Notes: generated by a model from the sequence alone, not told the origin. DNA of 64,000 nt from Sphingomonas sp. LY54 (GCF_035594035.1 NZ_CP141588.1:1819501-1883500), one strand, 5' to 3'. Shown: positions 56,642 through 64,000, numbered from the stretch's first letter. Numbers and translations: made by a program.

Positions 56642-57460
56642 ATGGGTCAGTTCCACCTCCACCTCCTCTCGGATTCCACGGGCGAGACGCTGGAAGTCGT
56701 TGCAAAGGCGTGCCTGGCCCAGTTTGACGGGGTCGAGGCGCTGCGCCATTTCTGGCCGATGATCCGGTCGGAAGGGCATCTCGATCGCGTGCTCGACGAT
56801 ATCGAGCGTCGGCCTGGGCTCGTCCTCTACACGCTGGTGAACAGCAATATCCGCCGCGAGCTCGAGCAGAAATGCCGCCGCCGCGGCATCCATGCGGTGT
56901 CGGCGCTCGATCCGGTGATCGACGCTTTGTCCGCCGTGCTCGGCCAGGAGGCCAAGGCGCGGCCAGGACGCCAGCATGCGCTCGACGCGGCTTATTTCGC
57001 GCGCGTCGACGCGATCCAGTTTTCGATCGCGCATGACGACGGCGTCAACGCGCAGAATTGGGAGGAGGCCGACATCGTCCTCGCGGGCGTGTCCCGCACT
57101 TCGAAGACGCCGACCTCCATCTATCTCGCCAATCGCGGCTACAAGGTCGCCAATATCCCGCTTGTCCCGGAATCGCCGCCGCCGCCATCGCTTTTCTCGC
57201 TCAAGCATCCGCTGGTCGTGGGTCTGACCACCGGCTCGGACCGGCTGATCCAGATCCGCCGCAATCGCCTGCTCGCGCTCAACCAGGCGCCGGAAACCGA
57301 TTATGTGGATGCCGATGCAGTGGCCGCCGAGCTCGCCTTCGCACGGCGCCTATTTGCGGATAACGGTTGGCCTGTCATCGATGTAACTCGCCGCTCGATT
57401 GAAGAAACGGCGTTTGCGATCGTTAAATTGTGCAACGAACGAATGGACGGGTCTGAATGA
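56642..57460 (+). CDS. Pyruvate phosphate dikinase / PEP synthase regulatory protein (PPSR, DUF299)
   Basis: A 272-residue bifunctional serine/threonine kinase and Pi-dependent phosphorylase that switches PPDK or PEP synthase. Landmarks: FHLHLLSDSTGETLE at the start, VDAIQFSIAHDDG, and the nucleotide-binding loop LAGVSRTSKTPTSIYLANRG near residue 149. The ATG at 56642 is taken as the start because homologues begin here; a longer frame would extend through the putative origin. Its stop overlaps maf (ATGA). Confidence 0.94.
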   Translation: MGQFHLHLLSDSTGETLEVVAKACLAQFDGVEALRHFWPMIRSEGHLDRVLDDIERRPGLVLYTLVNSNIRRELEQKCRRRGIHAVSALDPVIDALSAVLGQEAKARPGRQHALDAAYFARVDAIQFSIAHDDGVNAQNWEEADIVLAGVSRTSKTPTSIYLANRGYKVANIPLVPESPPPPSLFSLKHPLVVGLTTGSDRLIQIRRNRLLALNQAPETDYVDADAVAAELAFARRLFADNGWPVIDVTRRSIEETAFAIVKLCNERMDGSE

Positions 57461-58050
57461 AACTTCTCCTCGCATCGATGAGCACTACTCGCCGCGGCAT
57501 GCTGGAGGCGACCGGCGTCGCCTTCGATGCTGTGCCGGCGATGATCGACGAGGACGCGCGCAAGGCGGAGCTGCAGCATGACGGCCTCGCCGCCCATGTC
57601 GTCGCCAAGACGCTGGCCGAGATGAAGGCGCTGAGCGTGCTCGACGCGGTCGGCACCCTGATCATCGGCTGCGACCAGACGCTGGAATATGGCGACGGCG
57701 AGACGTTCGATAAGCCGAAGACGCGCGACGAGGCGTTCGACCAGTTGAAGACGCTCAGCGGCCGCAGCCATTTTCTCCATTCCGCCGTCGCTGTGGCCGA
57801 GAACAAGAAGATCGTGTGGCGCCATTCGGATACCGTGCGCCTGACGATGCGCACGCTCAGCGACGAGTTCATCGATTCCTATCTCGACGTGGAATATGAG
57901 GACGTCCGCAACAGCGTCGGCGGCTATCATATCGAGGGGCGGGGCGCGCAATTGTTCGATTGGGTCGAGGGCAGCCATTTCGCCATCCAGGGCCTGCCGC
58001 TGCTGCCTTTGCTCAAATATCTCCGCGAGCGCAGCATCTTGATGGCATGA
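57457..58050 (+). CDS. maf: Maf-family nucleotide pyrophosphatase
   Basis: A 197-residue Maf-like house-cleaning pyrophosphatase acting on non-canonical or modified nucleoside triphosphates. The start KLLLASMSTTRRGML matches the family (S-x-R-R region), then IIGCDQTLEYGDGETFDKPKT and NSVGGYHIEGRGAQLFDWVEG. Coupled to PPSR upstream and coaE downstream by ATGA overlaps. Specificity (dTTP/UTP versus 7-methyl-GTP type) not resolved. Confidence 0.93.
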   Translation: MKLLLASMSTTRRGMLEATGVAFDAVPAMIDEDARKAELQHDGLAAHVVAKTLAEMKALSVLDAVGTLIIGCDQTLEYGDGETFDKPKTRDEAFDQLKTLSGRSHFLHSAVAVAENKKIVWRHSDTVRLTMRTLSDEFIDSYLDVEYEDVRNSVGGYHIEGRGAQLFDWVEGSHFAIQGLPLLPLLKYLRERSILMA

Positions 58051-58640
58051 TCACGCTCGGCCTCACAGGCTCGATCGGCATGGGCAAATCCACGGTCGCC
58101 GCGATGTTCGCCGAAGCGGGCGTGCCCGTGTTCGACGCCGACGCTGCGGTTCACCGGCTGCAGGGACCCGAGGGAGCCCTGGTGGCCGCCATCGAATCCG
58201 ATTTTCCCGGCACCACTGGCCCGGCCGGAGTCGACCGGACCAGCCTCGCCGAGGCAGTGCTCGGCCAGCCCGAGGCGCTGCAGCGGCTGGAGGCCCTGGT
58301 CCATCCCGCCGTCGCCGCAGAGCGCGAGCATTTCCTCGCCGCACATCGCGCGGATCCGCTGGTCGTGCTCGATATCCCGCTGCTGTTCGAAAAAGGCGGC
58401 TGGTCGCATGTCGACAGGATCGCGGTCGTCTCTGCGCCCGCCGAAATCCAGCGGGCGCGCGTCCTGACTCGGCCCGGCATGACCGAGGACCGGTTCGAAC
58501 AGATATTGGCGCTGCAGATGCCGGATTCGGAGAAACGCGCGCGCGCCGATTTCGTGATTCCGACAGGGGGTTCGTTGGACGAGACGAAAGCGGCGGTCCG
58601 AGCACTGATCGCTGGACTGAAAGGACGTCCGGATTCATAA
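58047..58640 (+). CDS. coaE: Dephospho-CoA kinase
   Basis: A 197-residue P-loop kinase for the last step of CoA synthesis. P-loop GLTGSIGMGKSTVA, then DADAAVHRL and LDIPLLFEKGG. It begins inside the end of maf (ATGA). In many alphaproteobacteria aroE lies between maf and coaE; it is absent here. Confidence 0.96.
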   Translation: MITLGLTGSIGMGKSTVAAMFAEAGVPVFDADAAVHRLQGPEGALVAAIESDFPGTTGPAGVDRTSLAEAVLGQPEALQRLEALVHPAVAAEREHFLAAHRADPLVVLDIPLLFEKGGWSHVDRIAVVSAPAEIQRARVLTRPGMTEDRFEQILALQMPDSEKRARADFVIPTGGSLDETKAAVRALIAGLKGRPDS

Positions 58641-58647
58641 GGGTCCG

Positions 58648-59358
58648 ATGCGGGAAATCATCTTCGACACCGAGACCACGGGGCTCAATCCGCTCACTGG
58701 CGACCGGATGGTCGAGATCGGCTGCGTCGAATTGATCAACCGGGTCGAAACCGGCCGGACTTTCCACGCTTATTTCAATCCCAAGCGGTCGATGCCGGCG
58801 GAGGCGCAGGCGGTGCACGGACTGTCCGACGCCTTCCTGGCCGACAAGCCGTGCTTCGACGAATTGTGCGAGGATCTGCTCGAATTCGTCGGCGACAGCC
58901 CGCTGGTCGCACACAATGCCAGCTTCGACTTCGGATTCCTGAACCACGAATTGAGCCAGTGCGGGCGACCACTGGTCTGCATGACCCGGATGGTCGACAC
59001 GCTGGTGCTGGCGCGGCAGCGTCATCCCGGCGCTAAGCACAGCCTCGACGCCTTGTGCACCCGCTTCGGCGTCGACCGCAGCCTCCGCGTCAAGCATGGC
59101 GCGCTGATCGACGCCCAGCTCCTGGCCCAGGTCTATATCGAGCTGACCGGCGGCCGGCAGATCGGCTTCTCGCTGGCCACGACCAAGGTCGAGCAGGACA
59201 TCGCCGACGCCGCGCGGCTGGCCGACGCCGCCCCGATCGTGCTCAAGGTCCGCCCGCCGCGGCCGCATTTCGCGTCGGAAGAGGAACTTCAGCGACACGC
59301 CGCATTTGTAGCCGCATTGGTCGACCCCATATGGCACCGGCTGGACGGGCGCGGTTGA
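58648..59358 (+). CDS. dnaQ: DNA polymerase III subunit epsilon
   Basis: A 236-residue 3'-5' proofreading exonuclease. All DEDDh motifs are present: IIFDTETTGLNP (Asp7, Glu9), VAHNASFDFGFL, HSLDALCTRFGV and the His-Asp pair in KHGALIDAQLL. The clamp-binding segment is QIGFSLAT. It follows coaE by 7 bp. Confidence 0.97.
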   Translation: MREIIFDTETTGLNPLTGDRMVEIGCVELINRVETGRTFHAYFNPKRSMPAEAQAVHGLSDAFLADKPCFDELCEDLLEFVGDSPLVAHNASFDFGFLNHELSQCGRPLVCMTRMVDTLVLARQRHPGAKHSLDALCTRFGVDRSLRVKHGALIDAQLLAQVYIELTGGRQIGFSLATTKVEQDIADAARLADAAPIVLKVRPPRPHFASEEELQRHAAFVAALVDPIWHRLDGRG

Positions 59359-59413
59359 CCCCTGACTGTCGCCGCGCCTAAGCCGCGCCCGACAAATAAG
59401 TGTGGAGAAGATG

Positions 59414-59995
59414 ATGGAAATCCGGGTCTCTGGTCATCAGGTCGATACCGGCGAAGCGCTTCGGACGCATGTCGAAGAGCGCCTTAACGCGATCGGCGAG
59501 AAGTATTTCTCGCGCACGCTTTTCGCCAACGTGACCTTCGGCAAAGGTCCCCACGATTACCAGTTCACCTGCGACATCATCGCCCACGTGCCGCAAGGCG
59601 TGATCCTCAAGGGCTCGGGCCGCGCGGCAGAAGCGCACCCCGCGTTCGACCAGGCCGCCGATCGGATCGAGCGCCAGCTGCGCCGCTACACCAAGCGGCT
59701 GAAGGATCGCAGCGGCGCGCCGACGGTCGCCGAAGCGCTGGCCGAGATCGCTGCCGATGCCGCCTACACTGTGTTCCAGTCGCACGAGGAGGAGCAGGAG
59801 CCGGCCGACAACCCGCCGATCATCGCCGAAACCCGGGTCGACATTCCCGACGCCAGCGTCTCCGACGCGGTGATGATCCTCGATCTGCGCAACACCAACG
59901 CCTTGCTCTTCCGCAACAGCGGCACCGGCAAGTTCAACATGGTCTATCGTCGCGGCGACGGCACGATCGGCTGGGTCGAACCGCAGCGCGACTGA
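59414..59995 (+). CDS. hpf: Long-form ribosome hibernation promoting factor
   Basis: A 193-residue long HPF: N-terminal S30AE domain (MEIRVSGHQVDTGEALRTHVEERL, about 1-105) and C-terminal dimerisation domain (IPDASVSDAVMILDLRNTNALLFRNSGTGKFNMVYRR). It joins 70S ribosomes into 100S dimers in stationary phase. Two adjacent ATGs exist; the second (59414) has the better distance from GGAG. It precedes ptsN as in many proteobacteria, where both follow rpoN; rpoN is not here. Confidence 0.94.
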   Translation: MEIRVSGHQVDTGEALRTHVEERLNAIGEKYFSRTLFANVTFGKGPHDYQFTCDIIAHVPQGVILKGSGRAAEAHPAFDQAADRIERQLRRYTKRLKDRSGAPTVAEALAEIAADAAYTVFQSHEEEQEPADNPPIIAETRVDIPDASVSDAVMILDLRNTNALLFRNSGTGKFNMVYRRGDGTIGWVEPQRD

Positions 59996-60033
59996 GCGCA
60001 AGCCGGGGGGCCGAGCTTTTCCTGAATTGGCGC

Positions 60034-60051
60034 GGGGGCCGTCCGGCCCCC
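60034..60051 (+). other. Perfect hairpin upstream of ptsN
   Basis: A 7-bp perfect stem GGGGGCC / GGCCCCC with loop GTCC, ending 14 bp before the ptsN ATG, where no clear Shine-Dalgarno is visible. There is no T-run, so it is more likely an RNA structure at the ribosome-binding region than a terminator. Confidence 0.45.
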
Positions 60052-60065
60052 ATATCGGTGCATAC

Positions 60066-60530
60066 ATGAATGATCTGACTTCGATCCTGGGCGGGGACGC
60101 CGTCGACGCTGGGCTGAGCGTCGCGAACAAGAAGGCGCTGTTCCAGCAGCTCGCCGCCGCCGCCTCCCGCCTCACGGGGATCGCGGCGAAGGCCATCGTG
60201 GCGGCGCTGAACGAGCGCGAGCGGCTCGGGTCGACCGGCTTCGGCAACGGCATCGCCATTCCCCACGGCAAGCTGCCCGGGCCCGACCGGGTCTTCGGCT
60301 ATTTCGTGCGGCTCAACGCCCCGATCGATTTCCAGTCGATCGACAATCTCCCGGTCGATCTCGTCTTCCTTTTGCTCTCGCCGATCGATGCCGGGGCCGA
60401 CCATTTGAAGGCGCTGGCCGGCGTCAGCCGCGCGCTGCGTGACAAGCAGACCCTGGCGAAGCTCCGCGGTGCGCGCTCGAAGGACGCGATCTACGCCTTG
60501 CTGGCCGGGGAGGCGGCGCATGCCGCCTGA
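60066..60530 (+). CDS. ptsN: PTS IIA-Ntr regulatory protein
   Basis: A 154-residue EIIA-Ntr protein of the nitrogen phosphotransfer system. The phosphorylated His lies in GNGIAIPHGKL near residue 66, and the substrate fold is evident in DFQSIDNLPVDLVFLLLSP. In alphaproteobacteria it modulates kinases, potassium transport and (p)ppGpp. The ATG at 60066 is used. The 3' end overlaps the thioesterase gene by 11 bp. Confidence 0.95.
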   Translation: MNDLTSILGGDAVDAGLSVANKKALFQQLAAAASRLTGIAAKAIVAALNERERLGSTGFGNGIAIPHGKLPGPDRVFGYFVRLNAPIDFQSIDNLPVDLVFLLLSPIDAGADHLKALAGVSRALRDKQTLAKLRGARSKDAIYALLAGEAAHAA

Positions 60531-60978
60531 GGAATCCGGCGCGCTCGCCCATTATCGGGCGCTGGAATCGCTCTACCGCCGGGCCCCGGTCAATCGTCTG
60601 TTCCAGAGCGAGCTCGAGATCGTCGACGAGGGCTTTGCGCGGATCCGCTTCGAGGTCGAGGAGAGGGTCTATCACGCCGCCGGCGCCGCCCACGGCACCA
60701 TCTATTTCAAGATGCTCGACGACGCCGCTTTCTATGCCTGCAACAGCCTCGTCACCGACCGCTTCCTGCTGACCACGGCTTTCAACCTGCTGTTCACGCG
60801 CCCGCTGAAGGCCGGACCGGTCGTGGCAGAGGGGCGCTGGGCCAGTGGCAAGCGCCGGGTCTATGTCGCCGACGCGCGCCTGATCGATTCCAGCGGGGAA
60901 GAGGCGGCGCGCGGAACCGGCACGTTCATGCGCTCGCACATCCCTCTGTCCGGCCTCGACGGCTACCGCGCCGAATGA
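60520..60978 (+). CDS. PaaI-like hotdog thioesterase
   Basis: A 152-residue hotdog-fold protein: HAAGAAHGTIYFKMLDDAAFYACNS carries the PaaI-like HGG/HGT pattern and catalytic acid, followed by the AFNLLFTRPLKAGPVVAEGR strand pair. Relatives hydrolyse acyl-CoAs. It overlaps ptsN by 11 bp and is coupled to the DUF1491 gene (ATGA). Substrate unknown. Confidence 0.88.
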   Translation: MPPEESGALAHYRALESLYRRAPVNRLFQSELEIVDEGFARIRFEVEERVYHAAGAAHGTIYFKMLDDAAFYACNSLVTDRFLLTTAFNLLFTRPLKAGPVVAEGRWASGKRRVYVADARLIDSSGEEAARGTGTFMRSHIPLSGLDGYRAE

Positions 60979-61310
60979 CGCAGGCCCGTCTCGCGGCGTC
61001 GGTGCTGATCACCGGCCTGGCGCGCAAGGCGGAGGCCGAAGGCGGATTTGCCGCGGTCCTGTCGAAGGGCGATGCGACCGCCGGTTCGATCATCGTGGTC
61101 CTGGTCGAGCGCGGCGGCGATCCGCGCGTCCTCGAGAGGATTCTGCAAGGCGACGGCCGCTATGCCTGGCGCGAGGCGGTGGCGGGTAACCCCGCCGCCG
61201 TCCAGAAGTTCCTCGAAAAGCGGCGCGGATTCGATCCCGACGTCTGGATTTTGGAACTGGACGTCCCATCGTGGGAACGGTTCGCCGCTGAAATGATCGA
61301 TTTTTGTTGA
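60975..61310 (+). CDS. DUF1491 protein
   Basis: A 111-residue alphaproteobacterial DUF1491 protein: LITGLARKAEAEGGFAAVLSKGD, GSIIVVLVERG, and RRGFDPDVWILELDVPSWERF at the C-terminus. The last segment is the family hallmark. It is the last gene of the ptsN run; its stop overlaps a TTGACC that might be the next gene's -35 box. Function unknown. Confidence 0.9.
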   Translation: MTQARLAASVLITGLARKAEAEGGFAAVLSKGDATAGSIIVVLVERGGDPRVLERILQGDGRYAWREAVAGNPAAVQKFLEKRRGFDPDVWILELDVPSWERFAAEMIDFC

Positions 61311-61335
61311 CCCTCTGGCGGCGCGATATCATTAC
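61307..61335 (+). promoter_or_regulatory. Candidate promoter for the cell-wall hydrolase
   Basis: TTGACC at 61307-61312, a 17-bp spacer, then CATTAC at 61330-61335. The -35 is good and the -10 poor. It would produce a 5' leader of about 130 nt before the hydrolase gene. Confidence 0.3.
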
Positions 61336-61359
61336 GCGCCCATCACTTTTCGAGCGGGG

Positions 61360-61395
61360 GGCCGCACAAGACGCCAGGGGTTCGGCGTCGTGGCC
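61360..61395 (+). other. Long hairpin in the hydrolase leader
   Basis: GGCCGC, bulge ACAA, GACGCC, loop AGGGGTTC, GGCGTC, GTGGCC: a 12-bp bulged stem with one G-T pair in the 165-bp gap before the cell-wall hydrolase. A GGGCGGGTTTTTT run follows at about 61421-61432 but is not preceded directly by a good stem. It may be a regulatory leader or a small RNA. Confidence 0.45.
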
Positions 61396-61475
61396 ACAGC
61401 GAGACGGGGGGACGACCCAGGGCGGGTTTTTTCTGAGCGCCTGAAGGTCCGAGAACCGCACAGTCCAGAGACTTG

Positions 61476-62174
61476 ATGCTTCGATACATTCGCGCCACCG
61501 GCATTGCCGGGGCAGCTATGACGTTGGCCGCGGGTGCGGCCTACGCCGACACCTCGATGGCTCCCGAAACCGATACGGCCAACGCCGTTCGCTACATTGA
61601 CCATGCCGCCGCCGATCTGGACGGCGCCACCCTCGCTTCGGCGAGAATGGAGACGCCGGCAATCCGGGCGCAGCAGGTCGACTTTTCCACTTCCGTTCCC
61701 GATCACGCCGTCGCCACCGTCGACGAGCCCGTCATCGCCCCCGAGCCCGCGCCAAAGTCGCGCTCGCTGCGCGAACTGGTCGGGGAACATGCGCGTTCTA
61801 AGGTCGCCGACGCCGAGCATGAGTGCCTCGCCGAGGCCGTCTATTTCGAATCGAAGGGCGAGCCGCTCGAGGGCCAGCTCGCCGTCGCCGAGGTCGTGAT
61901 CAACCGCGCCGAATCCGGCCGCTATCCCTCCACCCTCTGCGGCGTCGTCCGCCAGCGCGGCCAGTTCTCGTTCGTGCGCGGCGGCCGCATCCCCGACGCG
62001 CCGAGCGGCACCGAGGCGTGGCGCAAGGCCGTGGCGATCGCCCATATCGCCCGCGAGGAACTCGCCGAGAGCAAGGCCGAGAATGCGATGTTCTTCCATG
62101 CGACCCGCGTCCGTCCGTCGTGGCGCGGCCTGAAGCGCGTCGCCGCGGTGGGCAACCACATCTTCTACCGCTGA
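61476..62174 (+). CDS. SleB-type cell-wall hydrolase
   Basis: A 232-residue exported protein with a Sec signal (AGAAMTLAAGAAYA, cleavage near residue 25), a linker, and a C-terminal SleB/hydrolase_2 domain from about 105: ECLAEAVYFESKGEPLEGQLAVAEVVINRAES with the catalytic Glu, then GQFSFVRGG. It would cut peptidoglycan in the periplasm. The ATG at 61476 follows a TTG; upstream SD is weak. A terminator follows. Confidence 0.9.
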   Translation: MLRYIRATGIAGAAMTLAAGAAYADTSMAPETDTANAVRYIDHAAADLDGATLASARMETPAIRAQQVDFSTSVPDHAVATVDEPVIAPEPAPKSRSLRELVGEHARSKVADAEHECLAEAVYFESKGEPLEGQLAVAEVVINRAESGRYPSTLCGVVRQRGQFSFVRGGRIPDAPSGTEAWRKAVAIAHIAREELAESKAENAMFFHATRVRPSWRGLKRVAAVGNHIFYR

Positions 62175-62196
62175 TCGCTTAAAGCGCCGGGAAATG

Positions 62197-62227
62197 GCCC
62201 GCTCTCCGGTTGGAGGGCGGGCTTTTT
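62197..62227 (+). terminator. Rho-independent terminator
   Basis: GCCCGC...GCGGGC with an inner CTCC/GGAG pairing, followed by TTTTT, 23 bp after the cell-wall hydrolase stop. Confidence 0.85.
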
Positions 62228-62247
62228 CGTGCCCGTCCCTTTATCCT

Positions 62248-62262
62248 GTTCCCTTTTCATTC
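62248..62262 (+). promoter_or_regulatory. SOS-box-like LexA site upstream of mmcB
   Basis: GTTC, seven bases, ATTC: one base from the alphaproteobacterial LexA operator GTTC-N7-GTTC, 12 bp before the mmcB start. It fits the SOS control of mmcB known in Caulobacter. Confidence 0.65.
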
Positions 62263-62274
62263 TAGCGTCAGGCG

Positions 62275-62766
62275 ATGGCTTCCCTCCCGAGTCTCGACGG
62301 CTGCTTCGCCGATTCGCCGCTCATTGCGCAGGATGTCGCGCGCGGGGTGACGCGGCTGTTCTTCCGCCAAGACCTGTTCGGACTCTGCGAAGTGCCGCTG
62401 CCCAACGGCCGGCGTGCGGACTTGATGGCCGTGTGCGGCAAGGGGCTTCTGACGATCGTCGAGATCAAGGTGTCCAAGGCGGACCTGCTCGGCGACCAGA
62501 AGTGGCGCGACTATCTCGATTATTGCGACCGATTCTTCTGGGCCGTGCCGGCCGGCTTCGATCTCGCCTTGCTCGAAGGCGAAGCGCAGGGCCCCGACGT
62601 GTCGGGGCTGATCGTCGCCGATCGCTACGATGCGGCGGTGGTCCGCGATGCGCCGATGCGCCAGCTCGCCGCGGCCCGGCGCAAGGCGGAGACGTTGCGT
62701 TTCGCCCGCCGGGCGGCGCGCCGACTGGTAGGCGGAATCGATCCCGGGCTGGCCGGCCTCGACTAG
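62275..62766 (+). CDS. mmcB: MmcB family DNA repair protein
   Basis: A 163-residue MmcB protein, needed for mitomycin C tolerance in Caulobacter. The N-terminus has QDVARGVTRLFF; the centre RRADLMAV ... LLTIVEIKVSKADL matches a PD-(D/E)XK nuclease core (D, then E-x-K), followed by DQKWRDYLDYCDRFFWAV. It may process cross-linked or damaged DNA. An SOS-like box precedes it; the gene overlaps the convergent ankyrin gene by 4 bp. Confidence 0.93.
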   Translation: MASLPSLDGCFADSPLIAQDVARGVTRLFFRQDLFGLCEVPLPNGRRADLMAVCGKGLLTIVEIKVSKADLLGDQKWRDYLDYCDRFFWAVPAGFDLALLEGEAQGPDVSGLIVADRYDAAVVRDAPMRQLAAARRKAETLRFARRAARRLVGGIDPGLAGLD

Positions 62767-63365
62767 AGGACGGGGCCGGAGACTGCCTTGGCGGGCTTGG
62801 CCGGGGTCTCGAGCAGCTTCACGATGCTGGCCGCGCGCGGATCGCGCTTGGCATAATCGATCGCGGAATAGCCGGTGCTGCTGTCGGCCTTGCGCGGATC
62901 GGCGCCGCGCGCCAGAAGCAGCCGCACCATCGGCACGTCGCGATTCAGCACCGCGAGGATCAGCGGCGTCTCGCCGCGCTTGTTGGCAGCGTTGGGCGAT
63001 GCCTTGCGGGCGAGCAGGAATTCGGCGCCTTCGGCCCAGCCGATCTGCGCCGCCAGCGAAAGCGCGGTGTTGCCCTCGCGATTCTCGCTGTCGACGCGTG
63101 CACCCTTGCCGACGAGGAAGCGGAGCCAGGTGAGGTCGCGCTCGCGGGTGACGACGTGGAGGACGGAGTCGCCGCTGGCATGGTCGCGGGTGTTGATGAT
63201 CGTGGTCGAGGGCTTCGACAGCAGATTGGTGACCTTGTCGCCGTCCCGCTTCTTGACCGCCTCCATCAGGGCGAAACCGTCCGACGTGAGCTGCTGCGCC
63301 GCCGCCGGTGCGGCAACCAGGGCCAGCGCGGCGGCCGCGAACAACGCTTTGGATATCCGGATCAC
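62763..63365 (-). CDS. Exported ankyrin-repeat protein
   Basis: A 200-residue protein: signal peptide MIRISKALFAAAALALVAA with cleavage near residue 25 (AAAQQ), then about four ankyrin repeats (GDSVLHVVTRERDLTWLRFLVGKGA, GNTALSLAAQIGWAEGAEFLLARKA, GETPLILAVLNRDVPMVRLLLARGA, GYSAIDYAKRDPRAASIVKLL). It should be a periplasmic protein-binding scaffold. Divergent from the SCO gene. Partner unknown. Confidence 0.9.
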   Translation of the reverse strand: MIRISKALFAAAALALVAAPAAAQQLTSDGFALMEAVKKRDGDKVTNLLSKPSTTIINTRDHASGDSVLHVVTRERDLTWLRFLVGKGARVDSENREGNTALSLAAQIGWAEGAEFLLARKASPNAANKRGETPLILAVLNRDVPMVRLLLARGADPRKADSSTGYSAIDYAKRDPRAASIVKLLETPAKPAKAVSGPVL

Positions 63366-63430
63366 GATTTCTACCCCGCCTCAGTACCAGCTTGATTGTC
63401 GGCCTGTAGCAAAGCAAGGCTGGCCGCGCC

Positions 63431-64000
63431 ATGAATGAACGCCGCTTTCTCGCTTCGCTCGCCCTCCTCCTGACACTGCTGCTCGGCGCCTGCGGTCCCA
63501 AGGCGGAAGAGACGCCGCCGCTGGCCGGAGCGTCGCTCGGGGGGCCGTTCACGCTGACCGACCAGGACGGCAAGCAGGTCTCCGACACGGATTTCGACGG
63601 CCGCTACCGACTCGTCTATTTCGGCTTCACTTACTGCCCGGACGTGTGCCCGGTCGATCTCCAGGTGATCGGACAGGGCTTCCGCCAGCTCGAAAAGAGC
63701 GACCCGGCGATCGCGGCCAAGGTCCAGCCGATCTTCATCAGCGTCGACCCCGAGCGCGACACGCCGCCGGTGGTGAAGGAGTTCGTGTCGGCCTTCCATC
63801 CCCGGCTGGTCGGCCTCACCGGCACGCCCGAGCAGATTGCCGAGGTGGCGAAGCGCTACGGCATTTATTATATCAAGGAGCAGTCGGAAGGCGCGAGCGG
63901 CTATCTGGTGAACCATTCGCGTAACACCGTCCTGTTCGGCCCGAAGGGCGAGCCGATCGCGATCGTCCCGCACGACCAGGGGCCGGAGACGGTGGCCGCG
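63431..64000 (+). CDS. SCO1/SenC family protein (partial, cut by window end)
   Basis: 190 codons with no stop, so the 3' end is missing. A lipoprotein signal ends in LLGAC at Cys21. The thioredoxin-like SCO domain has the copper-binding YCPDVC pair (Cys69, Cys73) and the His in NHSRN near 159. SCO proteins deliver copper to the CuA site of cytochrome oxidase or act as thiol reductases. It stays anchored to the membrane facing the periplasm. Confidence 0.93.
   Translation, partial: MNERRFLASLALLLTLLLGACGPKAEETPPLAGASLGGPFTLTDQDGKQVSDTDFDGRYRLVYFGFTYCPDVCPVDLQVIGQGFRQLEKSDPAIAAKVQPIFISVDPERDTPPVVKEFVSAFHPRLVGLTGTPEQIAEVAKRYGIYYIKEQSEGASGYLVNHSRNTVLFGPKGEPIAIVPHDQGPETVAA

Noticed and set aside
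61416..61432. Rho-independent terminator ending GGGCGGGTTTTTT
   Set aside because: No adequate complementary stem directly precedes the T-run; the clear hairpin is more than 20 bp upstream, so I list only the hairpin and a hypothesis.

Overview
The window is a 64 kb, high-GC, gene-dense stretch of core chromosome from an alphaproteobacterium, most probably a member of the Sphingomonadales (Sphingomonas-like). The pointers are an Atm1-type exporter very close to the one characterised from Novosphingobium, alphaproteobacterial small families (DUF1491, DUF3576, DUF6489, MmcB, SdhAF4), and the order parB-parA-rsmG-mnmG-mnmE ... rho-hemJ-hemE | PPSR-maf-coaE-dnaQ, which flanks the replication origin in Caulobacter and relatives. 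I see no insertion sequence, prophage, CRISPR array or clear genomic island. Almost all genes look intact, and many neighbours share stop/start codons (ATGA, GTGA, TGATG, TAATG).

Left part (1-29 kb): a mosaic of small operons on both strands. In order: atm1-like exporter, recQ and a DUF442 protein; tldD-DUF924-DUF2007; an orphan YadG-type ABC ATPase coupled to nadB; polA plus a polysaccharide flippase; purH and a FAD/Rieske oxidoreductase; rsmB, rpe and a heparinase-like protein; htpX; sdhAF4; tsaD-gpsA; hemC-hemD-mitofilin-like; and a coupled nucleotidyltransferase/metallophosphoesterase pair beside a tRNA-Gly(GCC).

Middle part (29-45 kb): a proteostasis-type operon (CnoX-like thioredoxin, Lon-N domain protein, Trm112), a UbiH-type hydroxylase, ftsK-lolA, xth-ribA, a HAD phosphatase, a YggS protein, a short TenI-like protein, a porin-like protein, then DUF3576-leuS-lptE-holA. 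A REP-like inverted repeat closes the section.

Origin part (45-64 kb): parB, parA, rsmG, mnmG, mnmE, rho, hemJ and hemE all read leftward. PPSR, maf, coaE, dnaQ, hpf, ptsN and later genes mostly read rightward. The 312-bp divergent gap at 56330-56641 holds near-consensus DnaA boxes, an AT-richer segment with an imperfect palindrome, and eight GANTC (CcrM) sites, so I call it the likely oriC. Three parS palindromes lie 7-9 kb to its left, two of them inside the rsmG coding sequence. The right end carries a SleB-type cell-wall hydrolase, a DNA-repair gene mmcB with an SOS-box-like site, an ankyrin protein, and a SCO protein cut by the window edge.

Functionally the window combines chromosome replication and segregation (oriC, parS, parAB, holA, dnaQ, polA, ftsK), translation and tRNA/rRNA modification (leuS, tsaD, mnmE, mnmG, rsmG, rsmB), tetrapyrrole synthesis (hemC, hemD, hemE, hemJ), cofactor and nucleotide synthesis (nadB, ribA, coaE, purH), and envelope biogenesis (lolA, lptE, flippase).
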